Part shown: positions 8,649 to 17,162 of the stretch, piece by piece | Numbering within the stretch: the stretch's first letter is position 1 | Layout: every line of letters starts with the position of its first letter | From: Simonsiella muelleri ATCC 29453 | GTDB lineage: Bacteria > Pseudomonadota > Gammaproteobacteria > Burkholderiales > Neisseriaceae | Reading direction: 5' to 3' | Assembly (NCBI RefSeq): GCF_002951835.1 | Contig: NZ_CP019448.1 | Location: 496,001-560,000, forward strand | Length of the DNA: 64,000 bases | Translations under genes and position numbers: made by a program | Notes under the pieces: model-generated | The model's database searches: none | The model's input: only the letters and a program-made list of their open reading frames with translations | Told to the model about the DNA's origin: nothing

Positions 8649-9293
8649 TTAAACCGCATTAAACAACCAAGGTTGGGTTTGTTTGCGTTTTTCTTCAAAG
8701 GCTTTGATATCGGCTTTGTGCTGCAACGTCAAACCGATTTCATCTAACCCATTGAGTAAACAATGTTTACGGTGTTCTGTGATATCAAATTTAAATACTT
8801 CGCCACTGGGTGTGGTCAATTCTTGTTTCGCTAAATCGATGGTTAATTGGTAGCCTTCGTTGGCGGAGACTTCTTGGAACAATTTATCCACTTGTTCTTC
8901 AGTTAAAACAATGGGTAACAAGCCATTTTTGTAGCAATTGTTAAAGAAAATATCGGCGAAACTTGGTGCAATCACGGCACGGAAGCCGTAATCATCCAAT
9001 GCCCAAGGCGCGTGTTCACGACTTGAACCGCAACCGAAATTTTTGCGTGTCAATAAAATTTGTGCGCCTTGATAACGTGGTTGATTGAGTGAAAACTCGG
9101 GGTTGAGAGGGCGTTTGCTGTTATCCATTCCAGGTTCTCCGTGGTCAAGATAACGCCATTCATCAAAGCAATTGACACCAAAACCACTGCGTTTGATGGA
9201 TTTGAGAAACTGTTTGGGTATAATTGCATCGGTGTCCACATTGCTGCGGTCAAGTGGGGCAACCAGCGCGGTGATTTGTGTAAAGGCTTTCAT
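8649..9293 (-). CDS. leuD: 3-isopropylmalate dehydratase small subunit
   Basis: LeuD pairs with LeuC to isomerise 2- and 3-isopropylmalate in leucine synthesis. The 214-residue length is normal. Motifs: LDRSNVDTDAIIPKQFLKSIKR, the swivelling-domain loop NFGCGSSREHAPWAL, and FADIFFNNCYKNGLLPI. The ATG at 9293 (MKAFTQIT) has AGGTGTC upstream; a GTG at 9302 would add three residues. leuC lies upstream on the same strand, but two small lipoprotein genes and a hairpin come between them, so the usual leuCD coupling is loosened. Confidence 0.96.
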   Translation of the reverse strand: MKAFTQITALVAPLDRSNVDTDAIIPKQFLKSIKRSGFGVNCFDEWRYLDHGEPGMDNSKRPLNPEFSLNQPRYQGAQILLTRKNFGCGSSREHAPWALDDYGFRAVIAPSFADIFFNNCYKNGLLPIVLTEEQVDKLFQEVSANEGYQLTIDLAKQELTTPSGEVFKFDITEHRKHCLLNGLDEIGLTLQHKADIKAFEEKRKQTQPWLFNAV

Positions 9294-9324
9294 TTTTGAC
9301 ACCTAAATTATTTGGTTAATTAAA

Positions 9325-9353
9325 AGGCTGCCCAAAAATTTTTCAGGCAGCCT
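9325..9353 (-). terminator. DUS-based hairpin upstream of leuD
   Basis: Minus strand: AGGCTGCC, a 13-base A/T-rich loop, GGCAGCCT, then TTTAATTAA. It lies between the 44-residue lipoprotein gene and leuD and may reduce readthrough into leuD. Confidence 0.45.
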
Positions 9354-9364
9354 GAATCATTTTA

Positions 9365-9499
9365 TTATTGAGAATTGGCATCGCTGTTTTGATAGCGGAC
9401 TTTTTCCCAAGTGGTGGCATTGTTGTTGACATGATTGCGCGTATCGGCACACGCTGCCACACAAGCCAACATGATGGCGCATACAATCCATTGTTTCAT
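9365..9499 (-). CDS. Small lipoprotein, 44 residues
   Basis: Translation begins MKQWIVCAIMLACVAAC and ends WEKVRYQNSDANSQ, stopping at a double TAA. The charged start, short hydrophobic stretch and VAAC lipobox are those of a small lipoprotein. The mature part would be about 28 polar residues (ADTRNHVNNNATT...). TTAGGATTGATACG upstream of the ATG contains an AGGA site. It is 14 bp downstream of another small lipoprotein gene, so the two are probably translated from one mRNA. No function can be assigned; entericidin-like small lipoproteins are comparable in size. Confidence 0.6.
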   Translation of the reverse strand: MKQWIVCAIMLACVAACADTRNHVNNNATTWEKVRYQNSDANSQ

Positions 9500-9513
9500 C
9501 GTATCAATCCTAA

Positions 9514-9750
9514 TTAATCGGTTAATTTTTGCCAACCTTCTTTGATGGCATTGCCTGTACTATCCAAACGTTTTTGGGTACCTTCTTTGGTTCTATCCCA
9601 TTGGCGTTCAATGGCATCGCCCGTTTCTTTCAAGTTGGCTTCGGCTTTATTGCTGTTACGAGACGCGTCATCTTTGATGCCGTCCCAAGTACTGGCACAC
9701 GCGCTTAAACCCAAAGTCAATAAAACTATTGATAATGTTTTGATTTTCAT
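9514..9750 (-). CDS. Entericidin-like small lipoprotein, 78 residues
   Basis: A signal peptide with lipobox LSAC (MKIKTLSIVLLTLGLSAC) is followed by about 60 charged residues predicted to form one amphipathic helix. Repeated patterns are visible: KETGDAIERQWDRTKEG and DSTGNAIKEGWQK. It would sit in the periplasm, anchored in a membrane. It lies between leuC and the smaller lipoprotein gene. The role is unknown; it could be an envelope-stress or stability factor. Confidence 0.7.
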   Translation of the reverse strand: MKIKTLSIVLLTLGLSACASTWDGIKDDASRNSNKAEANLKETGDAIERQWDRTKEGTQKRLDSTGNAIKEGWQKLTD

Positions 9751-9948
9751 GATTTAATTCTTTCATGTGAGTAGAAAATTTATTCGGCGGTTATTTCTTG
9801 TAATTACTTAAATATGCGCCAACGCGTGCCAATCATAGCAATTTTGTTTCAAAAAAACAATTGAATTTTGTAACTGAATTTGATTGGCTAAACGGACAAA
9901 TTCAGTTAATTTATTTGCAAAATAATCTTTCAGGCAGCCTGAAAAAGG

Positions 9949-11355
9949 TTACGCCATTTGGCGCACATCAACAAAATGTCCAGTAACCGCTGCTGCTGCT
10001 GCCATTGCAGGGCTAACCAGATGCGTGCGTCCACCATTGCCTTGTCGCCCTTCAAAATTGCGGTTGGACGTGGATGCGCAACGTTGTTGCGGTTCTAAAC
10101 GGTCGGCATTCATCGCCAAACACATAGAACAACCTGGTTCGCGCCATTCAAATCCTGCATCAATGAAAATTTTGTCCAAGCCTTCTTTTTCTGCTTGCTC
10201 TTTAACCAAACCCGAACCAGGAACAATCAATACACGTTGCACATTATTGGCTTTTTTGCGTCCTTTCGCGACTGTCGCAGCTTCGCGCAAATCTTCAATG
10301 CGGCTGTTGGTGCAAGAACCAATAAACACAACATCAACAGGAATTTCATTCAAAGGCGTGCCAGCCGTTAAACCCATGTACTCTAAAGCGCGTTCCATGC
10401 CAGCGCGTTTCACAGCATCGCTTTCGTCTGCGGGATTGGGGACAACGGCGTTGATGTCCAATACCATTTCGGGCGATGTTCCCCAAGTGACTTGCGGTTC
10501 AATGTCTTCGGCTTTAAAGTGATATTCTTTATCAAATTTCGCCCCTTCGTCTGATACGAGTGTTTTCCAATATTCAACGGCTTTGTTCCAATTTTCGCCT
10601 TTGGGTGCAAGAGGTTTGTCTTTTACATAATCAATTGTTGTTTCGTCCACTGCCACCAATCCTGAACGCGCCCCTGCTTCAATTGCCATATTACACAAGG
10701 TCATGCGTCCTTCCATGCTTAAGCTGCGGATTGCCGAGCCACCAAATTCAATCGCGTAACCCGTGCCGCCTGCCGTGCCAATTTGTCCAATAATGTATAA
10801 AGCGATGTCTTTTGCGGTTACGCCCGCTTTCAGGCTGCCTGAAACGTCAATTAACATGGATTTGGATTTTTTTGCGGTAATACATTGGGTTGCCATTGTG
10901 TGTTCTACTTCGCTGGTGCCAATGCCGTGCGCCAATGCACCGAATGCGCCGTGTGTAGACGTGTGTGAGTCGCCACAAACCACAGTCATTCCGGGCAAAG
11001 TTGCGCCTTGTTCTGGGCCCATTACGTGGACAATCCCTTGTCCTTTGTCCATAAATGGAAAATACGCCAACGCGCCAAATTCGTGGATATTTTTGTCCAA
11101 AGTGTCCACTTGTAATTTAGAAATAGGGTCTTGAATGCCTTTATCCCAATCGCTGGTAGGTGTGTTGTGGTCGGCGGTAGAAACCACGCTATCCATGCGC
11201 CACAATTTGCGTCCTGCCATTTTCAAACCTTCAAATGCTTGTGGGCTGGTTACTTCATGCACCAGATGGCGGTCAATATACAATAGGACTGTACCGTCGT
11301 CTTCTTCGCGGACGATGTGGCTATTCCAAAGTTTGTCGTAAAGGGTTTGTGCCAT
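9949..11355 (-). CDS. leuC: 3-isopropylmalate dehydratase large subunit
   Basis: LeuC is the [4Fe-4S] subunit of isopropylmalate isomerase. The 468-residue length is standard. Cluster and active-site regions are visible: VCGDSHTSTHGAFGA, VFIGSCTNSRIEDLREAA, and EPGCSMCLAMN with two cluster cysteines, then RCASTSNRNFEGRQG. One DUS is read as VSGSLKAG. AGAGAA precedes the ATG. Its upstream region contains repeated TTGGACAA-type sites (11409-11477), which suggests specific regulation. Confidence 0.97.
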   Translation of the reverse strand: MAQTLYDKLWNSHIVREEDDGTVLLYIDRHLVHEVTSPQAFEGLKMAGRKLWRMDSVVSTADHNTPTSDWDKGIQDPISKLQVDTLDKNIHEFGALAYFPFMDKGQGIVHVMGPEQGATLPGMTVVCGDSHTSTHGAFGALAHGIGTSEVEHTMATQCITAKKSKSMLIDVSGSLKAGVTAKDIALYIIGQIGTAGGTGYAIEFGGSAIRSLSMEGRMTLCNMAIEAGARSGLVAVDETTIDYVKDKPLAPKGENWNKAVEYWKTLVSDEGAKFDKEYHFKAEDIEPQVTWGTSPEMVLDINAVVPNPADESDAVKRAGMERALEYMGLTAGTPLNEIPVDVVFIGSCTNSRIEDLREAATVAKGRKKANNVQRVLIVPGSGLVKEQAEKEGLDKIFIDAGFEWREPGCSMCLAMNADRLEPQQRCASTSNRNFEGRQGNGGRTHLVSPAMAAAAAVTGHFVDVRQMA

Positions 11356-11408
11356 GATGTTCTCTTTTTATATTTTAGCGTGAAATTAAAGTACGGATTT
11401 TAGACTTT

Positions 11409-11477
11409 TTGGACAAAATCCGCAAGAAAGTTTGAGATAAATTGGACAAAATAAACTTTATTGGACAAATTGTCCAA
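11409..11477 (-). promoter_or_regulatory. Repeated TTGGACAA sites in the leuC upstream region
   Basis: TTGGACAAAA occurs at 11409-11418 and 11442-11451. A 17-bp palindrome, TTGGACAA-A-TTGTCCAA, lies at 11461-11477. All fall between leuC and the gene upstream of it. The arrangement fits binding sites for a dimeric regulator. No strong sigma-70 promoter pair is evident on the minus strand here, so activation is plausible. The regulator is not identified. Confidence 0.5.
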
Positions 11478-11501
11478 TTTGTTTCAGGCTGCCTGAATGA
11501 T

Positions 11502-12287
11502 TTAAAATAGAAAATTTTTGTCATTGTGGCGATTTTTTCCTTTCATATCCATGAGCATACGGAAAAAATCCAAATCATAATGGTCGGACAATTTGCCTGC
11601 ACGTTTTTTCAATTTCTCAATATTCAATTCGGGTTTATTTTGAAACGCCAGCACTGCTATATTACCATGCGTTGTGGCAGGTACTTCCAACACGCGGTTA
11701 TCAAAAATTGTGCGCAAACGCTGTATAAACAATGGGTAACGCTTATCGCCACTCCACCAATTCGTGACAAAAATACCATTCTCGCGCAGCGCAACACGAC
11801 AATCATGAAAAAACGGCTCACCAACCAATTCATCAATAATCTGTACGCCATCAAATCCATCTACCATTATCACATCTACTTGATTTTGCAGAATTTGAAT
11901 GTATTCCGCGCCATCGGCTTCAATAATGTCAAAATGATTGCCTTCAAAGTCCAAACAAAATGAGTTTCTTGCAATTTGAATGACTTGCGGATTAATTTCC
12001 ACTGCCACTTGATGACTTTCAGGCAGCCAATGATGCAGCCAACGCGCAAACGAACCGCCTCCCAAACCAATTTGCGTGATGTGTTTGGGCAATTCATCGG
12101 CAAACAGCAGCCACGCCATCATCGCCCGACTGTACGACAGCACCAATTCAGGCGGATTATGAATATTCATGGAGCTTTGAATGGTCGGCGTGCCAAGATG
12201 CAGCGAGCGAATGTTGCCCAGCTCTGAAATATTGGCTTCAGGCAGCGTGTTGCGAAAAAAACGATTACGGCGAAAAGGGTGTGTCAT
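11502..12287 (-). CDS. Spermidine-synthase-like protein
   Basis: The 261-residue protein has the Rossmann fold of polyamine aminopropyltransferases. Visible parts are the nucleotide-binding loop QIGLGGGSFARW, the acidic strand end VAVEINPQVIQIAR, IIEADGAEYI, and DVIMVDGFDGVQI, which takes the place of the DxxDP catalytic loop. Because that loop differs and no speD neighbour is present, true spermidine synthase activity is uncertain; a methyltransferase-like role is possible. It reads in the same direction as leuC but is separated from it by 146 bp that carry the leuC regulatory sites. Confidence 0.75.
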   Translation of the reverse strand: MTHPFRRNRFFRNTLPEANISELGNIRSLHLGTPTIQSSMNIHNPPELVLSYSRAMMAWLLFADELPKHITQIGLGGGSFARWLHHWLPESHQVAVEINPQVIQIARNSFCLDFEGNHFDIIEADGAEYIQILQNQVDVIMVDGFDGVQIIDELVGEPFFHDCRVALRENGIFVTNWWSGDKRYPLFIQRLRTIFDNRVLEVPATTHGNIAVLAFQNKPELNIEKLKKRAGKLSDHYDLDFFRMLMDMKGKNRHNDKNFLF

Positions 12288-12381
12288 GTGATTGATTCAA
12301 TTCTATTATTTCAATGTATTTATAAATGAAAAGTGGTTAATTTATTTTGCATCAATTGGTATTAAGATAAATTGCTGTTGT

Positions 12382-13110
12382 TTATTCAGGCAGCCTGAAA
12401 AACTGAAAACCTGTTTCATCAACTGCTAAATAACCACCTTGACCATTTTTCCAATCAGGTAAGACGTAACGTATAATTTGATGATTATCTAATTGATGAA
12501 TATGAATATTTGGACGATGAGTATGCCCATGAATAATCATATTAATATTAGAATATTTTTCAAAAGCAGCCTGAACGCCCGATTCAGTAACATCTGATAA
12601 AGCGTAATGGTAAGTATGTTGTTTGCGTTGTTGACTGGTTTGGCGCATTTTTTGGGCGATGCGCTTTCTCCAAGTAAAAGGCAAAGACAACAATATATTA
12701 TCTAACCAGCGATTGCGTATAATCTTGCGAAAACGTTGATAAGCTTGGTCATCAGTACACATTTCATCACCATGTGTAATTAAGACATTTTTTTGATTCA
12801 ATGAGATAATGCTTTGTTCGGGCAAAATTTGCATATTGGCACGCGATGCGTACGCATTTCCCAACAAAAAATCACGATTACCCGCGACAAAATACACAGG
12901 CGCATTTTGACTGAATATTTTGATTTCATTGGCAATTTGTTGTGCTGTGTGGCTGTCGTCGTCATCGCCCGTCCACGCTTCAAATAAATCGCCCAAAATG
13001 TACAACGCAGCCGCACTTGCCGCATGGTCGCGCAAAAATTGCACGCACAATGCGGTCAAATCGGGCGTGTGGTCGGACAAATGTAAATCAGCAATAAATA
13101 AGGTTTGCAT
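12382..13110 (-). CDS. lpxH: UDP-2,3-diacylglucosamine diphosphatase
   Basis: LpxH cleaves UDP-diacylglucosamine to lipid X and UMP, the fourth step of lipid A synthesis, at the inner face of the cytoplasmic membrane. The 242-residue length fits. All metallophosphoesterase motifs are present: DLHLSD, GDLFEAWTGDDD, GNRDFLLG, THGDEMCTDD and HGHTHRP. The ATG at 13110 is chosen because MQTLFIADLHL is the family start; the ORF is open upstream only because a DUS is read as FRQPE. It begins four bases after the stop of the ArsC-like gene, so the two are probably co-transcribed. Confidence 0.95.
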   Translation of the reverse strand: MQTLFIADLHLSDHTPDLTALCVQFLRDHAASAAALYILGDLFEAWTGDDDDSHTAQQIANEIKIFSQNAPVYFVAGNRDFLLGNAYASRANMQILPEQSIISLNQKNVLITHGDEMCTDDQAYQRFRKIIRNRWLDNILLSLPFTWRKRIAQKMRQTSQQRKQHTYHYALSDVTESGVQAAFEKYSNINMIIHGHTHRPNIHIHQLDNHQIIRYVLPDWKNGQGGYLAVDETGFQFFRLPE

Positions 13111-13114
13111 GGTT

Positions 13115-13468
13115 TCAGGCTGCCTGAAAAGCATCAGCATACATTTCGGGTGAAAAACCAACTAAAATTTGTTGGTTATGTACCAAAATGGGGCGTTTGA
13201 TGACACTGGGGTAGGCGCACATTAATTCAATGGCGCCATCTGGGGTTTGAGCTTGCGCTTGCTGTTCGGGCGTGAGTTTTCGCCAAGTTGTGCCTTTTTT
13301 ATTCAATAGCTTATCCAATTCAACTTGTTTCAGGCAGCCTGAAAGCCATTCGGGGCTGGGAGGCGATTTTTTGAAATCGTGAAATTGGTAATCGTGCTGA
13401 TTTTCTGCTAACCAGACACGCGCTTTTTTGACGGTGGTGCAATTGGCGATGCCATATAATTCAATCAT
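13115..13468 (-). CDS. ArsC/Spx-family reductase (YffB-like)
   Basis: This 117-residue thioredoxin-fold protein begins MIELYGIANCTTVKKAR. The single active-site Cys sits in NCTTVKKA where the fold places CxxC, and VIKRPILV is the cis-Pro region typical of the ArsC/YffB group. Family members are glutathione-dependent reductases of uncertain substrate. A DUS is read in frame as SGCLKQ, and another (FQAA) ends the protein, so a DUS supplies the C-terminus. lpxH follows after four bases. Confidence 0.88.
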   Translation of the reverse strand: MIELYGIANCTTVKKARVWLAENQHDYQFHDFKKSPPSPEWLSGCLKQVELDKLLNKKGTTWRKLTPEQQAQAQTPDGAIELMCAYPSVIKRPILVHNQQILVGFSPEMYADAFQAA

Positions 13469-13618
13469 TTTGTTACCAAATTGTAAAAAATATGGCTATT
13501 GTACGATAATTCGTGAATTTTTGTCTTGTCGTGTTTGGATTTTGGCGTTATTCTTGTTGACTTTAAAATTTTTAATTTGAGATTAATTTAATTAAATTAA
13601 TAAGATAGGAATTAACAT

Positions 13619-14248
13619 ATGAAGAAACTATGGATTTTAGGCGCAACTTTCCTGCTGGCTGCTTGTGGCAATGAAATGTCCGACCGCAATTTGAAAGAAG
13701 CCATTAATGAAGGAGTGAAATTCCGCAACGTGTGTCTGCCTTTTCAATTGAACGTGCAAAACCGTTTGAGTAACGAAAATCCACACCAAACCACATTGGG
13801 TGAACCTGTTATCAAATTACTCAAACGTTTAGAAAGCGGTAAACGTGCCAATGAACGCGCTTTCAAACAAATGGAATCATTGGTTCGCGCAGGTTTGTAT
13901 AAAGCCGAAAAAGAAGAGCGCATTGGCACTGGCGAAACCGCTTTACATTACGCTGTTTTCACATTAACCGAACGCGGACGCGGAGAAATCCACTTAACAC
14001 CACAAGGCACATTATTGTGTGTCGGTAAACAAAAAGCCAAAAAAATCAATTATTACACCGAGCCGACTACCATGGACGGTTTGATTGTTACCAATGTTTC
14101 GTATCAAGCCAAATTGCAGCCTGAAAAATGGGCGAATAATTTGTTGGACGATACCCCCTACGAAAATTTGGGCAAAGAAACCACCACTCAAACCGCTACC
14201 TTAGTGAAAACCAGTCAAGGTTGGCGCGATATTCTGGAACTGCGTTAA
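13619..14248 (+). CDS. Lipoprotein of unknown function, 209 residues
   Basis: MKKLWILGATFLLAAC is a clear lipoprotein signal (LAAC; Cys16). The mature part of about 190 residues is mixed alpha/beta. It includes a helix-rich region (residues 60-110, LLKRLESGKRANERAFKQMESLVRAGLYKAEKEER) that looks like a winged-helix or cystatin-like segment, and a C-terminal strand-rich part. I do not recognise the family. TAGGAATTAAC precedes the ATG. It is divergent from the ArsC-like gene and ends at a strong hairpin shared with dxs. Confidence 0.7.
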   Translation: MKKLWILGATFLLAACGNEMSDRNLKEAINEGVKFRNVCLPFQLNVQNRLSNENPHQTTLGEPVIKLLKRLESGKRANERAFKQMESLVRAGLYKAEKEERIGTGETALHYAVFTLTERGRGEIHLTPQGTLLCVGKQKAKKINYYTEPTTMDGLIVTNVSYQAKLQPEKWANNLLDDTPYENLGKETTTQTATLVKTSQGWRDILELR

Positions 14249-14293
14249 TTTATTGATAAAATACAGTCTGTTAAATTCAATAAGACAAAGCAA

Positions 14294-14330
14294 TAACGTC
14301 CTGGTGTACACGTGGTACATCAGGACGTTA
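14294..14330. terminator. Bidirectional hairpin between convergent genes
   Basis: TAACGTCCTGGTGTAC, loop ACGTG, then GTACATCAGGACGTTA: a 16-bp stem with one G-U pair. It lies between the lipoprotein gene (+) and dxs (-). Flanking T-runs are weak. Confidence 0.6.
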
Positions 14331-14382
14331 GTTGTGCTGTATTTATTTGAATTTAAAGCATTATGGTGTATTGGTTTGATTG

Positions 14383-16275
14383 TTAATTGAGTTTTTGCCA
14401 ATTTTGAATTTTTACCAATAATTTTTCCGCACTCAAATCCAAATTATCCAAAATTTTCGCGCTGTCGCCGTGTTCTGTAACCACATCGGGAATGCCGCAC
14501 AACAAAGTTGGTTTCAGGCAGCCTTGTTGCGCCATTGTTTCCAAGACCGCGCTTCCTGCGCCACCCATTTCCGCATTTTCTTCTAAACATACAATAAAAT
14601 CATGAGGTTGTGCTAATTGGCGTATCAAGTCTACGTCAATCGGTTTCACAAAACGCATATCGGCAACGGTTGCATTCAATGTTTCTGCCACGCGCAAGGC
14701 TGGTTGAACCATACTGCCAAACGCAACCAACGCAATTTTTTCGCCTTGTTTGCGAATTACGCCTTTGCCTAATTCCACGGTTTTCAGGCTGCCTGAAACT
14801 TCCGCCCCACAACCACTGCCACGCGGATAACGCACCGCAGATGGCTGATTTAATTGATAACACGTTGATAATAATAAACGACATTCGTTTTCATCAGACG
14901 GTGTGGCGATGACCATATTTGGCACACAGCGCAAATAGCTCAAATCATACGCACCCGCGTGAGTCGGACCATCTGCCCCCACAATACCCGCACGGTCAAT
15001 CGCGAATAATACTGGCAAATTTTGTAAGGCAACATCATGCAACAATTGATCGTAGCCACGTTGTAAAAATGTGGAATAAATCGCCACCACAGGTTTGACA
15101 CCTTGGCACGCCAAACCTGCTGCAAATGTAATCGCGTGTTGTTCAGCAATACCTACATCAAAATAACGGGTTGGGAATTGCTGTTCAAATTCCACCAAGC
15201 CACTGCCTTCGCGCATGGCGGGTGTAATGGCGACTAATTTTTCATCAGCGGCGGCTTGGTCGCATAGCCATTGTCCGAAAATTTGGGTGTAAGTGGGTTT
15301 GGGTTTGTTTTCGGTTTTCAGGCTGCCTGAAATGTTTTCGGGGGTTGGGGTTTTGCCGATGGCGTGGTATTTAACGGGGTCATTTTCGGCGAGTTTGTAG
15401 CCATGTCCTTTTTTCGTGATGATGTGCAGCAATTGCGCCCCTTTGCGGTTACGTAATTCGCGTAAAATTTCAACCAGTTGTATCACATCATGACCATTAA
15501 CCGCACCTGTATAATCAAAACCAAAATTTTCAAACAATGATAAAGATTGTTTGATATGACTGCCTTCGTTGGCGATGGCTTTGAATTTGGTTTCGGCTTT
15601 TTCGGCGATTTCTTTGACCGCAGGTAATTTATCCAGAACTTTATTAGAATGTTGTTTGATTTCATGCAACATTCCGCGCATATCGCGCATCACATGGCTT
15701 GCCAAATACTTGGGCAATGCGCCCACATTGGGTGAAATAGACATTTCGTTATCATTTAAAATAACCAATAAATTAGCGTCCATGTCGCCTGCACAATTTA
15801 AGGCTTCAAAAGCCTGACCAGCTGTCATGGCGCCATCGCCAATGATTGCCACGCTTCGTGCATCGTTGCCTAACAATTTGTCTGCCACAGCCATGCCCAA
15901 CGCCGCGCCAATGGAAGTGGAAGAGTGTCCCACACCAAAATCATCATATTGGCTTTCGCTGCGTTTGGGGAAACCTGCCAGACCGCCGTATTGGCGAATG
16001 CTGCTCATGCGATTTTTGCGTCCTGTTAAGATTTTGTGTGGATAAGATTGATGTCCCACGTCCCAAACCAAATGGTCAATTGGTGTATTGTAAACGTAGT
16101 GTAAAGCGATGGTTAATTCAATCACGCCCAAATTGCTGGCAAAGTGTCCCCCAGTTTTACCGACACTGTCTAATAGAAATGTGCGTAACTCGCTGGCAAG
16201 TTGTGGTAATTGTTCTAGAGGTAAATCGCGTAAGTTATGTGGTAATTGAATGGAGTCGAGGATGGGCGTGTTCAT
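14383..16275 (-). CDS. dxs: 1-deoxy-D-xylulose-5-phosphate synthase
   Basis: DXS condenses pyruvate and glyceraldehyde 3-phosphate using thiamine diphosphate, the first step of the MEP isoprenoid pathway. It also feeds thiamine and pyridoxal synthesis. The 630-residue length is normal. Motifs: HFASNLGVIELTIALHYV, WDVGHQSYPHKILTGR, the ThDP motif GDGAMTAGQAFEALN with NDNEMSIS, and the transketolase central region DVGIAEQHAITFAAGLA, DRAGIVGADGPTHAG. Two DUS copies are accommodated as SGSLKTE and SGSLKTV. It appears monocistronic. Confidence 0.97.
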   Translation of the reverse strand: MNTPILDSIQLPHNLRDLPLEQLPQLASELRTFLLDSVGKTGGHFASNLGVIELTIALHYVYNTPIDHLVWDVGHQSYPHKILTGRKNRMSSIRQYGGLAGFPKRSESQYDDFGVGHSSTSIGAALGMAVADKLLGNDARSVAIIGDGAMTAGQAFEALNCAGDMDANLLVILNDNEMSISPNVGALPKYLASHVMRDMRGMLHEIKQHSNKVLDKLPAVKEIAEKAETKFKAIANEGSHIKQSLSLFENFGFDYTGAVNGHDVIQLVEILRELRNRKGAQLLHIITKKGHGYKLAENDPVKYHAIGKTPTPENISGSLKTENKPKPTYTQIFGQWLCDQAAADEKLVAITPAMREGSGLVEFEQQFPTRYFDVGIAEQHAITFAAGLACQGVKPVVAIYSTFLQRGYDQLLHDVALQNLPVLFAIDRAGIVGADGPTHAGAYDLSYLRCVPNMVIATPSDENECRLLLSTCYQLNQPSAVRYPRGSGCGAEVSGSLKTVELGKGVIRKQGEKIALVAFGSMVQPALRVAETLNATVADMRFVKPIDVDLIRQLAQPHDFIVCLEENAEMGGAGSAVLETMAQQGCLKPTLLCGIPDVVTEHGDSAKILDNLDLSAEKLLVKIQNWQKLN

Positions 16276-16400
16276 GATGAAATAAATTGTAGTAAATGAA
16301 TCATGTCAACGATTATATCGTTTTCGGCATGGTTTTAATGTTAAATTTTGTTTAGACAAAAATTTTCAGGCAGCCTGAAAGTAGAGATTAGGCGAAAAAC

Positions 16401-16430
16401 TTGCAACAATTCACAAAAAATATTTACAAT
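16401..16430 (+). promoter_or_regulatory. Candidate sigma-70 promoter of pgpA
   Basis: TTGCAA and TACAAT are separated by 18 bases, ending 34 bases before the pgpA ATG. Confidence 0.4.
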
Positions 16431-16464
16431 CAAAATTTAACTGTACAATTGAGGAGTTGTCATC

Positions 16465-16968
16465 ATGGAGAAAACCAAACCGACTTTTACACCAACTTGG
16501 AAATGGTTGATGGAAAATAAAATTGCTTTTGTGGGTTTTGGCTTTGGTTCGGGGCTGCCTGCGAAAGCACCGGGGACATGGGGGTCATTGATGGGTATGC
16601 TGTTGGCGGGTTTATTGTTGGGGATTGGCGTGGGCAAACTGTGGTTATTTTTATTGGCGGTGGTCGCATTTGTGGTGGGGATTGGGATTTGCCACGAAAC
16701 GGAGTTGGCGTTGGGGCGTGTGCATGACTACAGCGGGATTGTATGGGACGAAATTGTGGCAATGTTATTTGTTTTTTCTTTGATTCCACAGGGATTTTTT
16801 TGGTGGATAATTGGTTTTGCGGCGTTTCGTTTTTTTGATATTGTCAAACCGCAACCGATTAGTTGGGCAGACAGCAAAGTTAACGGTGGTTTGGGTGTGA
16901 TGTTAGATGATGTGATTGCGGCGGTGTATGCGGTATTGGTGGTGGGGATTTTGGCATTGATTTTCTGA
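16465..16968 (+). CDS. pgpA: Phosphatidylglycerophosphatase A
   Basis: PgpA dephosphorylates phosphatidylglycerol phosphate at the inner membrane to give phosphatidylglycerol. The 167-residue protein has the signature GFGSGLPAKAPGTWGSL near residue 28 and the acidic segment GIVWDEIVAM, followed by hydrophobic helices. A third motif, KPQPISWADSKVNGGLGVMLDDVIAA, carries the conserved DD. Four membrane segments are likely. TTGAGGAGTTGTC is a strong ribosome-binding site. Confidence 0.95.
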   Translation: MEKTKPTFTPTWKWLMENKIAFVGFGFGSGLPAKAPGTWGSLMGMLLAGLLLGIGVGKLWLFLLAVVAFVVGIGICHETELALGRVHDYSGIVWDEIVAMLFVFSLIPQGFFWWIIGFAAFRFFDIVKPQPISWADSKVNGGLGVMLDDVIAAVYAVLVVGILALIF

Positions 16969-16990
16969 TTTATCTATTGATTAATCAATA

Positions 16991-17028
16991 ATTTTCGGGC
17001 TGCTTGATTATTCAGGCAGCCTGAAAAT
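16991..17028 (+). terminator. DUS-pair hairpin after pgpA
   Basis: ATTTTCGGGCTGC pairs with GCAGCCTGAAAAT (13 bp including one G-U) over a 12-base loop, 22 bases after the pgpA stop. Confidence 0.5.
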
Positions 17029-17048
17029 CATTTGGTTGTGATTTTATG

Positions 17049-17129
17049 GTGAATACAGGTTCTAAAATTGCAATTTCTAGCGTTGCCACGTCTTTATGTA
17101 CTATTCGTACAGGATGTACTATTCGTACA
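17049..17129. repeat. MITE end fragment plus tandem TGTACTATTCGTACA
   Basis: GTGAATACAGGTTCT (17049-17063) matches the right end of the MITE-like family seen elsewhere in the window. It is followed by two copies of the palindromic TGTACTATTCGTACA at 17097-17111 and 17115-17129, an 18-bp period. The block lies between the ends of two convergent genes, so an operator role is not obvious. Confidence 0.5.
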
Positions 17130-17162
17130 GGGCAGATGTCATCGCTTTAGGGGATTTTTATT

